Positions 45,877-53,564 of a DNA stretch of 64,000 nt are shown here, in pieces. The DNA is from Roseibium aggregatum IAM 12614. Lineage in GTDB: Bacteria > Pseudomonadota > Alphaproteobacteria > Rhizobiales > Stappiaceae. The DNA is taken from positions 1-64,000 of the forward strand of contig NZ_AAUW01000028.1 of the NCBI RefSeq assembly GCF_000168975.1. Reading direction: 5' to 3'. A program made the translations under genes and the position numbers. The notes beneath the pieces are model-generated. The model worked only from the letters and a program-made list of their open reading frames with translations. It did no database searches and was not told the DNA's origin. Every line of letters starts with the position of its first letter. Positions within the stretch are counted from its first letter, which is position 1.

Positions 45877-47631
45877 CTATGCCGATCTCGCCAATCGTTC
45901 GGCCGTGGTTTCCTTGACGGATTGACCGGTGTCTTGCTGCGCCTGCGTCTTGAGCGGCAAGGTAACAATCACGCTTTCGCCCTGCCCAAGAACAGTGTGC
46001 ACCGTGAGGTTGCCGCCCATGCGTTCCAGAAGAGCCCTGGAGAGACCGAGCACGGTCGCGGAGGCTTCGGTACTCCAGCACAGGCTCGATTGCCGGTTCT
46101 TTGTCGAGAACACAAAGTCCGCACTCCCCGCACCTGACTGGACATCAACACTCAACACGGCGCCAGCCTCGGAGGTTTCCACCATATCCGCCAGCAGGAA
46201 ACACAGCGCTTGGCGCAACAGTTTTCTGTCGGCCGCCACCGGCGGACATTCCTGGGCACTCGCCATCTGCACGGAGACCCCGCGCCGCAACGCGGCTGTG
46301 GCCACCATGTCCATGCATTGATTGAGACAGGTCTCGACGTCGACACCGGCGATGTCCGGCTGACTGGCAGTTGATTCCGCTGGTACCAGATCCAGTGCCG
46401 CCGTCAGTGATGCCAGACCGCGTTCGCCGCTTTGACGCAGGGCTTCCACGGCCTGCCTCAGCGCGGGATCGGAGTTTTCGCGGCCAAGACGATCCAGCCG
46501 CTCTGAATGCGCCAGAATATCGGCAAGCGCCCGCGAGGCCTCGACACCCGCGGTTTCCAGCATGTCGCGGGAGATACGGTCCGCGCGGGCACTCCCCAGC
46601 GCGGACATGCCTGCGCCGGCCGCTGCCAGCGGCTCAATGGTTTCAACAGGCCGAAGGGTCAGCAAAAGGTCTGCCACCTGTGCAGAAACAGACCCGCTCT
46701 GACGGCCAGGGCGCAAATGCACCTCCATCCGCCTGTAGTCGGCCTGCCCGGCTTCTCCCGGGCGATTTGCCCCGACCCTCAGCCGCGCCTCGAAGGTTCT
46801 GGCAACACCATTCAAACGGGCTTCGGAAAGGCAGGTCAGATAAAGCGGTCGGTCCGCAACGTGGAGGCGCGGAAACAGCCAGTCCTCGTCACTTTCTGCG
46901 GGCAGATGCCCGAGCACTTCCTTGACCGGACCGCCAATGACCTTGAGCGTCCCGCTCGGGGCAAGTTCACAATAGATGTCGGCAACGCTTTGGCTGATCT
47001 GAAGGCGTTTTTCTTCCGTTGAGCGAACTACTTTCTGCGCAAGCGCACGGTCGAAGGCGATACGGAGCGACAGCAACCCTACGTAAAGAACAGCGGCCAG
47101 TGCCGCGAGCGGTGTGGCCAGCCCAGGAAGACCGGAGACCGGTGATAAAGGCAAGGGAACAAAGGTCAGGCCAAGAACCAGTGCGCCGCAAAGCCCGGTG
47201 ACCGCAAGAGCTGTCCGCCGGCTTGCGGCAAGTGCAGCTTCCACTGGCGGCACCAGCAGCCAGGCAAGCGCGAAGGACTGCGCACCGCCGGTAACCGCAC
47301 AGACACCGGCAACGAACATCGCAAACAGGGAGGCGGAAAGACCGGCTGCCTTGGAAAGCGCGCCTGACTGGGAAAGATAGAGCGCCAGAGGCCATTGGCT
47401 CAGCATCCAAGCCAGAGCCAGCAGGGTTGCCACCTGAGGTGCCCCGGCGAGTGCCAGGTGCAACGGCAGCACCACAAGCGCTGCGGCACCGCTGGCAAAA
47501 CAACTGAACAGAAACGAGCGATGCAACGGTGCAAGAAAAGGATCGGAAGCCGCATCGGGATGAATCATTCCATCCACGCGAGCCACCCAATGCCCCCAGA
47601 TATTTTGTATGTTTTTCAGAAGGTTACGCAC
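45877..47631 (-). CDS. Membrane histidine-kinase-like protein with degenerate catalytic motifs
   Basis: This 584-residue protein has about six TM segments (40-195), a PAS-like domain (about 215-330) and a C-terminal part resembling HisKA/HATPase. The candidate phospho-acceptor H375 lies in DILAHSERL, without the usual HxxxP. The N-box asparagine is not recognisable (LCFLLADMVETSEAG), and the G1 DxGxG is absent; only a G2-like LGLSRALLERMGGNL remains. It is probably a pseudokinase or a highly divergent sensor. It is transcribed with the peptidoglycan-binding and DUF1491 genes, which suggests a role in envelope or cell-cycle sensing. Confidence 0.78.
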   Translation of the reverse strand: MRNLLKNIQNIWGHWVARVDGMIHPDAASDPFLAPLHRSFLFSCFASGAAALVVLPLHLALAGAPQVATLLALAWMLSQWPLALYLSQSGALSKAAGLSASLFAMFVAGVCAVTGGAQSFALAWLLVPPVEAALAASRRTALAVTGLCGALVLGLTFVPLPLSPVSGLPGLATPLAALAAVLYVGLLSLRIAFDRALAQKVVRSTEEKRLQISQSVADIYCELAPSGTLKVIGGPVKEVLGHLPAESDEDWLFPRLHVADRPLYLTCLSEARLNGVARTFEARLRVGANRPGEAGQADYRRMEVHLRPGRQSGSVSAQVADLLLTLRPVETIEPLAAAGAGMSALGSARADRISRDMLETAGVEASRALADILAHSERLDRLGRENSDPALRQAVEALRQSGERGLASLTAALDLVPAESTASQPDIAGVDVETCLNQCMDMVATAALRRGVSVQMASAQECPPVAADRKLLRQALCFLLADMVETSEAGAVLSVDVQSGAGSADFVFSTKNRQSSLCWSTEASATVLGLSRALLERMGGNLTVHTVLGQGESVIVTLPLKTQAQQDTGQSVKETTAERLARSA

Positions 47632-47955
47632 TCTACTCTACCACACAACAATCACGGAATTATCCGCTCGCACCTTTTGTAAGGCCATTGTCGGTTGCAG
47701 CACTTAAGGAACGATAAAGGATGAATCCAAATTGCGCTTTTTTCCAAAAAGCTCATTTCCTTCAACAGGTTGACTGCCATTGGCTAAAATTTGAATCAAT
47801 ATTTCAGAAAATACGATTTAAATACCTGATTTATTTTATGAAAATTGGCTTTTCCCGCTCAACCGGGGATTCTCATGTCGCTGCTAGTGTGCCTCCATAA
47901 CAAGCGTGCCAACGGCACAAAGGCACGCAAGACTGAACAGACTATGGGTAGCGAC
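47632..47955. other. AT-rich divergent intergenic region
   Basis: This stretch lies between the kinase-like gene and the DUF5330 gene. It is strongly AT-rich at 47740-47850 and probably carries promoters for both. No further structure is supported. Confidence 0.4.
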
Positions 47956-48426
47956 ATGTTCTTTCTCTTGAGGACGGCCTTTTGGCTCACCTTGGTGCTC
48001 GTCCTGATTCCCCTCGGGTCAGATCGGGAAGACACTTCGGCAGAAAACATCGATCCGGTGTCCGCCTTCCTGGCGGCTCAGGCAACGATGTCGGACATTG
48101 GCGGCTTTTGCGGACGCAATCCGCAGGCCTGCGAAACGGGAGGCGATGCATTGACGGCAATCGGCAGCCGCGCACGTGACGGCGCCCGGATCGTCTACGA
48201 ATTCCTTGACACGCAGATCACAGATAAACCGGGAAGCGAACTGCTGGTAACCGGGTCGACACCCGTGCCGAGTGCGAGTGAACGCTCCACTCAGCCGAGC
48301 GGTCAGGCCACTGAGATTTTCGCCGGCAGCCCGTCGTGGCAACCGGTTTTCGACAACGTCTCTGCCAGAGAGACAGTCCTTGGGCCGGTGCCACGGCCCA
48401 AACCACGCTCAGGCCAAAAGACCTGA
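47956..48426 (+). CDS. DUF5330 family protein
   Basis: This 156-residue protein starts MFFLLRTAFWLTLVLVLIP, a single TM, followed by DPVSAFLAAQATMSDIGGFC and RNPQACETGG, the conserved core with cysteines of the DUF5330 family of Hyphomicrobiales. The C-terminal 60 residues are Ser/Pro-rich and probably disordered. An in-frame ATG at 47944 would add four residues. Function unknown. Confidence 0.85.
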   Translation: MFFLLRTAFWLTLVLVLIPLGSDREDTSAENIDPVSAFLAAQATMSDIGGFCGRNPQACETGGDALTAIGSRARDGARIVYEFLDTQITDKPGSELLVTGSTPVPSASERSTQPSGQATEIFAGSPSWQPVFDNVSARETVLGPVPRPKPRSGQKT

Positions 48427-48682
48427 GCGGACTGGTCGTTCACGATCCTACGACCTCCTGGATCCGAAAACGACCGATTGCGCCCCGCTGGAGCGCTGCT
48501 GCCCGGCAGCATCGCAAAGACGGCTTCACTTCAGCGGCTTGTTCCGCTGCGCCGCAGATGGAAAGCTGCCCATTTCATCTGCGGCGTATCTTTATTCTTC
48601 TCTTCCAGCGCACCTGCCGGCATTTGCACTTTGCCGCTCACGAGTTATATGAAGGCGAACAAGACCTTCAAAGATCGGTGCC

Positions 48683-49114
48683 ATGACCACAACCTTGAGC
48701 GATATCCTTGAGACGTTTGATTTTCTCGACGACTGGGAAGACCGCTACAAATACCTCATCGACCTCGGCAAGGAGATGCCGGATCTCTCCGAAGCTGAAA
48801 AGACCGATGCCAACAAGGTACGCGGTTGTGTGTCGCAGGTCTGGCTGATCACCACCATCGACAAAAATAGCGAGGGCGAGCCTGTTCTCAGCTTCCGCGG
48901 AGATAGCGACGCGCTGATCGTGCAAGGGCTTGTCGCCATCGTCACGTGTCTGTTCAGCGGCAAAACCGCACAGGACATCCTGGACACCGACGTCGAAGGC
49001 ATTTTCGCCAAACTGGGTTTGCAGGAACACCTGACGCCGCAGCGTTCAAACGGTCTGAAATCCATGGTCGGCCGCATCCGCAGCGATGCCCAGGGCGCGC
49101 TTGCAGCAGCTTGA
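48683..49114 (+). CDS. sufE: SufE family sulfur-acceptor protein
   Basis: This 143-residue protein has the SufE fold: LDDWEDRYKYLIDLGKEMP, KVRGCVSQVWL with the active-site C49, and VEGIFAKLGLQEHLTPQRSNGL. It accepts persulfide from the cysteine desulfurase SufS and activates it during Fe-S cluster assembly. The suf operon itself is not here. The preceding 256 bp (48427-48682) hold no gene that I can support. Confidence 0.94.
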   Translation: MTTTLSDILETFDFLDDWEDRYKYLIDLGKEMPDLSEAEKTDANKVRGCVSQVWLITTIDKNSEGEPVLSFRGDSDALIVQGLVAIVTCLFSGKTAQDILDTDVEGIFAKLGLQEHLTPQRSNGLKSMVGRIRSDAQGALAAA

Positions 49115-49220
49115 GTGCCTTTGCTTGGACTGCGTCCGGCAGGTGATGAATTGACCTGACGGCGAAAGCCATTCCCAAGCCCGTAAAGATCTCTCGTTCA
49201 AAAAACACCAGCATAAAAAC

Positions 49221-49250
49221 AAAAAGAGCTGCCCGAAGGCAGCTCTTTTT
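49221..49250. terminator. Bidirectional intrinsic terminator between sufE and mucR
   Basis: GAGCTGCC and GGCAGCTC arms around CGAA are flanked by A5 on the left and T5 on the right, so it works for both convergent genes. Confidence 0.93.
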
Positions 49251-49273
49251 ATTCTCAGCCGAAACTGAAAGTT

Positions 49274-49690
49274 TTACTTGGAGCGCTTGCGCTGCTGGCC
49301 GAGGCCCATTTTCTTGGCCAGTTCCGAACGAGCAGCCGCATAGTTCGGCGCAACCATCGGGTAATCGGCACCCAGGTCCCACTTCTCGCGGTACTCTTCC
49401 GGGGTCATGTTGTAGTGCGTACGCAGGTGACGCTTCAGCGACTTGAACTTCTTGCCGTCTTCCAGGCAGATGATGTAGTCCGGCATGACCGACTTCTTGA
49501 CCGGCACAGCAGGCTTCAGCGGCTCCGGCTCCGGCTCGGTAGACGTGCTGGCAGTTCTCTGCAGCGCGCCATACACTTCGTTGATCAGGCCTGGCAGATC
49601 TGTTGACGCTACGGTATTGTTGCTCACGTAGGCTGAGACGATGTCTGCCGTAAGATCAATCAGATTCGCATCCACCGGACTGTCAGTCAT
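49274..49690 (-). CDS. mucR: MucR/Ros family zinc-finger transcriptional regulator
   Basis: This 138-residue DNA-binding protein has the Ros/MucR C-terminal domain: CLEDGKKFKSLKRHLRTH and TPEEYREKWDLGADYPMVAP, ending in a basic GLGQQRKRSK. The metal ligands would be C75, D78, H88 and H92: the second cysteine of Ros is replaced by aspartate, as in several MucR-type homologues. MucR proteins bind AT-rich targets and act as global regulators of exopolysaccharide, motility and host interaction. The upstream 49691-50005 is AT-rich, fitting autoregulation. Confidence 0.95.
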   Translation of the reverse strand: MTDSPVDANLIDLTADIVSAYVSNNTVASTDLPGLINEVYGALQRTASTSTEPEPEPLKPAVPVKKSVMPDYIICLEDGKKFKSLKRHLRTHYNMTPEEYREKWDLGADYPMVAPNYAAARSELAKKMGLGQQRKRSK

Positions 49691-50005
49691 ATTTCACCCG
49701 TTCTCTACTGATTTCAAAATTAGCTTTGTGGTTTACCTGCAAAAAATATGTGCCGAAAGCGGAATGAGAGATTCAGTTACTTGCGGGCCCAGAAATCAAA
49801 AAGATTCTACTTTGCAGGCAATCGTCACAGCCTTATATCGCCGCTTTCGTTGGACGACAACCCCGAAATTCAAATAAAAATCGATCAGAAGCAATAAAAA
49901 TCAAATTGTATAAATATTGGCTTCCGCTAACGCATCAAGTTTGACAATGGACCGATAGTATTGTCGGAAAAACTGTCTTTCATGACCATTGCTGCTCACC
50001 ATGTC
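49691..50005. other. AT-rich upstream region of mucR and 3' flank of the mrp operon
   Basis: The 315 bp include long A/T tracts at 49860-49920, the kind of target MucR proteins prefer. A small dyad GACAAT/ATTGTC (49943-49965) lies nearer to mrpG. No gene is seen. Confidence 0.4.
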
Positions 50006-50350
50006 TCAGCTTTTCGGCCGGACAATCTTCTCCAGGGCATCTACCTTGGTATCGGCGCAGGGGCGGTAACCGGCTGCATACGCAGCTTTTGCCAATAAAT
50101 GAGCCGAAATTGGGGCAGTGAGCAGGAAGAACACCACACCGGCGATTGCACGCGTGACAACAGCCAGATCGCTCGCATGGACTGCCAGCGCCAGCAACAT
50201 GACGCCGGAGCCAAGTGTACCGGCTTTGGAAGCCGCATGCATGCGCATGTAAACGTCTTTCAGCCGGATGATGCCGATCGAGGCGACCAACGCAAAAGAT
50301 GCGCCGATGATCAGCATGATACCGGTGATGATTTCTACCGCTGCATTCAT
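50006..50350 (-). CDS. mrpG: Multisubunit Na+/H+ antiporter subunit MrpG
   Basis: This 114-residue membrane protein has three TM segments: EIITGIMLIIGASFALVASIGI, then GSGVMLLALAVHAS and VVFFLLTAPISAHLLA. The conserved RLKDVYMRMHAASKAGTLG loop identifies MrpG/MnhG/PhaG. It is the last gene of the operon; its ATG overlaps the mrpF stop by four bases. Confidence 0.94.
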   Translation of the reverse strand: MNAAVEIITGIMLIIGASFALVASIGIIRLKDVYMRMHAASKAGTLGSGVMLLALAVHASDLAVVTRAIAGVVFFLLTAPISAHLLAKAAYAAGYRPCADTKVDALEKIVRPKS

Positions 50351-50703
50351 TGTCCCGCCTCCCTGCGCTTAATGCTTTCCTCGACTTCGTCCATGATCGT
50401 CTTGTCGCCGGCAAGGCCGCGGTTCAGGACGAAGCGTGCGAAGGCGACCGTCGCCAGGAAGCCGACGAGGCCGAGCGTAATCGCAATGTCGATGTAAAGA
50501 TAAAAGCCGGTGGACACGCCGATGACGGCGATGAAGCCGATGCCGACGGCCACCAGCATATCCAGGGCGACAATCCGGTCCGGAAGACTGGGGCCCTTGA
50601 CCGTCCTGACGACGATGATGATGAAGGAAACCGTCAGCAGAGCCAGCGCAACAGAGACGCAGACATCCAGGAACTGGGCGGAGAAGGTCTCAAGCGGTGT
50701 CAT
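50347..50703 (-). CDS. mrpF: Multisubunit Na+/H+ antiporter subunit MrpF
   Basis: This 118-residue protein has three TM segments and the family sequence KGPSLPDRIVALDMLVAVGIG in the first loop. It is part of the Mrp complex that exports sodium in exchange for protons. It overlaps mrpE upstream and mrpG downstream by four bases each. Confidence 0.94.
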   Translation of the reverse strand: MTPLETFSAQFLDVCVSVALALLTVSFIIIVVRTVKGPSLPDRIVALDMLVAVGIGFIAVIGVSTGFYLYIDIAITLGLVGFLATVAFARFVLNRGLAGDKTIMDEVEESIKRREAGQ

Positions 50704-51176
50704 CTGAACACTTCCAGGATCTTGCGTTCGAAACCGTTCTTGATGTCGTCGATCGTGGCTTGCGGGTCCGGAACGTCGATACAGTGCACATAAAGCGTCT
50801 TCCGGTCTTCGGACACATCAACGGACAATGTGCCCGGCGTCAGGGTGATCAGGTTGGCCAGCATCGTGATTTCAAAATCCCTGTCTACAGTCAGGGGAAA
50901 CGCGATGATGCCAGGCTGCAGCTCGATCTTCGGTTTCAGAACGATGATCGCAACCCGCCAGGCCGACAGCACCAGTTCGTAGACGAACAGCACCGCCAGA
51001 CCGAAGCCTTTGGAGACACGCTGAAAATAAGCTGCCGTGCCAACCTGTTCGCGGATGAGATAAAGCGCACCGAAGCTCAGCACGAAGCCGAAGGCCAGAT
51101 TGATTTCAGTAAAACTGCCCGTGACCGCGCCCCAGGCAAGCATCAGAAGAATGTTTATGAGAAAGAGACTGGTCAT
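50700..51176 (-). CDS. mrpE: Multisubunit Na+/H+ antiporter subunit MrpE
   Basis: This 158-residue protein has N-terminal TMs and a cytoplasmic C-terminal domain. The family segment ANLITLTPGTLSVDVSEDRKTLYVHCIDV is present. The start overlaps the mrpD stop by four bases. Confidence 0.94.
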   Translation of the reverse strand: MTSLFLINILLMLAWGAVTGSFTEINLAFGFVLSFGALYLIREQVGTAAYFQRVSKGFGLAVLFVYELVLSAWRVAIIVLKPKIELQPGIIAFPLTVDRDFEITMLANLITLTPGTLSVDVSEDRKTLYVHCIDVPDPQATIDDIKNGFERKILEVFR

Positions 51177-52762
51177 CCCTGGCCTCCAAAGACTGAACGC
51201 AGGTAGCCAAGCGGTTCAACAATGCCGCTTGCCCCTTGCGTTGAAAGCTCCAGCATCCACTCCGGCTGCAGACCGAAATAGACAACAAGCGCGGTCAGAA
51301 TTCCAAGCGGCAGCCAGACCGCAGCTCCGGAAAGCTGCGTGCCGGTCTCGCCCGTTACGGCAACCGTTTCTCCGTCCGCCGTGCCTTCAGGACCGCCCCG
51401 CCAGAAGGCAAAGATCCAGACCCGGCCCATCGCCAGGGTTGTCAGGAAACCGCTGAAGAGGATGGCGGCCCCCAGCCAGGCCCTGCCATCGGCGAAGGCT
51501 GCATCCACGAGGATGACCTTGGGCCAGAAGCCGCTAAACGGCGGCAGCCCGGAAACGGCAAACCCCAGTACCAGAAAGACGGCCGCGAAAGCGGCGCTTT
51601 TCTGATAGAGGCCGCCAAGCTGCCTGAGGTCGTAGGAGCCGCCCATCATGTTCATGATGCCCGCGGCAAAATAGAGCGCCGTCATGACGATGATCGAATG
51701 AACCGCGTAGAAAATGGCGCCCGAGACCGCCAGCGTCGAACCGACAGCAACGCCGGCGAGCATCGATCCGATACCGGCGATGACCACATAGCCGAGCAGC
51801 CGTCTTACCTCGCTCTGCGCCAGCGCGCCGATAGCCCCCGTCAGCAAGGTGGCGATGGCAACCAGCGCGATGACGTCCGCCATATAGCCGCGGGAAGCCG
51901 GCAGGATCAGCACGAAGATGCGGATCAGCGCATAAACGCCAACCTTGGTCAGCAGACCGGCGAAGACCGCCGACACGACCACATTGGGCGTATGATAGGA
52001 TGCCGGCAGCCAGAAATTGACCGGGAAAGCAGCCGCCTTCATGGCAAAGGCCAGGAAGTAGAGTGCGGCGACCGTCGCCAGCGTACCGGACGCCGGATTT
52101 TCCAGGGCAGCCACCTTCATGGCGAGATCCGCCATGTTGAGCGTGCCGAAAATGCCATAGAGCATGCCGGTTGCGATCAGGAAGAGGTTCGTGCCGATCA
52201 GGTTCAGGACGCCGTATTTGACCGCACCGTCAAGCTGGATCCGGTCGTTGCCGAGGACCAGAAGACCATAGGACGAAATCAGCAGAACCTCGAACCAGAC
52301 ATAGAGGTTGAAGATATCGCCAGTCAGGAACGCGCCGCAGACACCTGTCATCAACAGCAGGAGAAACGGATAAAAGCCGTATCTGCGGCCGGTGCTGTCG
52401 ACGGTCGCAGCCCCGAAAACGCCGCCGCAGAAGGCGACGATGGAGCCGATCAGCGACAGGGTTACGCCAAGGGAATCCACTGTGAAGGCAATGCCGAATG
52501 GCGGCAGCCAGCTACCCATGACCATGGTGATCACACCTTGGTCGAGCACCCGGATCAGAAGCGCCAGGTTTGCCACCACCAGCAATGCCAGGAACCCGAT
52601 GCCGAGTTTGGGCTGCAAATCTGTATTCTTGCGCAGCATCAGGCACAGCGCACCGCCCAGGATGGTGATCAGCGAAGGCGCGACCACCAGCCAGTCACCC
52701 AACGCAACGGGCGCGGTGATCATGGCCTGGGAAAGATCGACGGAAACGGAAGAACCGGCCAT
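51173..52762 (-). CDS. mrpD: Multisubunit Na+/H+ antiporter subunit MrpD
   Basis: This 529-residue protein has about 14 TM segments and is homologous to the NuoL/M/N antiporter-like subunits. LYVWFEVLLISSYGLL carries the key TM5 glutamate, and AAAFPVNFWLPASYHTPNVV the conserved lysine-helix region. It works with MrpA in proton translocation. It starts five bases after the mrpC stop. Confidence 0.95.
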   Translation of the reverse strand: MAGSSVSVDLSQAMITAPVALGDWLVVAPSLITILGGALCLMLRKNTDLQPKLGIGFLALLVVANLALLIRVLDQGVITMVMGSWLPPFGIAFTVDSLGVTLSLIGSIVAFCGGVFGAATVDSTGRRYGFYPFLLLLMTGVCGAFLTGDIFNLYVWFEVLLISSYGLLVLGNDRIQLDGAVKYGVLNLIGTNLFLIATGMLYGIFGTLNMADLAMKVAALENPASGTLATVAALYFLAFAMKAAAFPVNFWLPASYHTPNVVVSAVFAGLLTKVGVYALIRIFVLILPASRGYMADVIALVAIATLLTGAIGALAQSEVRRLLGYVVIAGIGSMLAGVAVGSTLAVSGAIFYAVHSIIVMTALYFAAGIMNMMGGSYDLRQLGGLYQKSAAFAAVFLVLGFAVSGLPPFSGFWPKVILVDAAFADGRAWLGAAILFSGFLTTLAMGRVWIFAFWRGGPEGTADGETVAVTGETGTQLSGAAVWLPLGILTALVVYFGLQPEWMLELSTQGASGIVEPLGYLRSVFGGQG

Positions 52763-52767
52763 GTAGC

Positions 52768-53145
52768 TTAGTACCCTTGCGGCGGAGTTTGGTCGTGTTC
52801 GGGTTCGGCGATTCGCATCTCGTTCACTTCATCGGTGCCAAGTTCCTGGTAGGCCCGGAAGGCCAGAACCAGAAGAAAGGCAAAGAACGAGAAAGAAATC
52901 ACGATCGCCGTCAGCACCAGCGCCTGCGGCAGTGGATTGGCCGTCGCCGTTTCCGGAGCATAGAGATGATCGGGAATGAGCGGCGGCACCTCGCGCGTCA
53001 GGCGACCGTTGGTAAAGATGAGCATGTTCACGGCATTGCCCAGAATGGCGATGCCGAGAAGGATGCGCACGAGTTGCTTGGACAGCATCAGGTAGACGGC
53101 CACTGTAAAGAACAGGCCAATCAGGATGACGACACCACTTTCCAT
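52768..53145 (-). CDS. mrpC: Multisubunit Na+/H+ antiporter subunit MrpC
   Basis: This 125-residue, three-TM protein is homologous to NuoK: VRILLGIAILGNAVNMLIFT and DPLPQALVLTAIVIS-like NPLPQALVLTAIVISFSFFA. Its start overlaps the mrpB stop by one base. Confidence 0.94.
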   Translation of the reverse strand: MESGVVILIGLFFTVAVYLMLSKQLVRILLGIAILGNAVNMLIFTNGRLTREVPPLIPDHLYAPETATANPLPQALVLTAIVISFSFFAFLLVLAFRAYQELGTDEVNEMRIAEPEHDQTPPQGY

Positions 53146-53564
53146 CAGTCGACCTCCCTTTCTTCAAGCGCTAGTGCAATGGAACCGATTGCCCCGACCA
53201 CCACCAGATAAACGCCGATGTCGAAGAACAGCGGTGTGGACAGAGCGATCTCCACGCCGAAGAGATGAACGTCCAGCCACTGGCTGGTCATGAATGCCTG
53301 CGCCTTGAAGATCGACGGCAGCCCGGCCAGGGCCGACAGGAACAGGCCGAAACCGGAAACCCCCATCGGGTGGAAGACAATGGCACGGCGCACGGAAGCA
53401 ACGCCGCAGGCAATACCGAAGATCGCGAGCGCTGACGCGGCGATCAGACCGCCGATAAACCCGCCACCCGGCTCGTTATGGCCCCGCAAAAGCACGAAGA
53501 TCGAGAACAGGACCATCAGCGCGGACAGATAGGGCGCAATGGTGCGGAAGATGATCGTACGCAT
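53145..53564 (-). CDS. mrpB: Multisubunit Na+/H+ antiporter subunit MrpB
   Basis: This 139-residue protein has four TM segments and the MnhB pattern: ILLRGHNEPGGGFIGGLIAA near the N-terminus and a TPLFFDIGVYLVVVGA C-terminal TM. Here MrpB is a separate polypeptide, not fused to MrpA as in some rhizobial PhaAB proteins. The start overlaps the mrpA stop by one base. Confidence 0.93.
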   Translation of the reverse strand: MRTIIFRTIAPYLSALMVLFSIFVLLRGHNEPGGGFIGGLIAASALAIFGIACGVASVRRAIVFHPMGVSGFGLFLSALAGLPSIFKAQAFMTSQWLDVHLFGVEIALSTPLFFDIGVYLVVVGAIGSIALALEEREVD

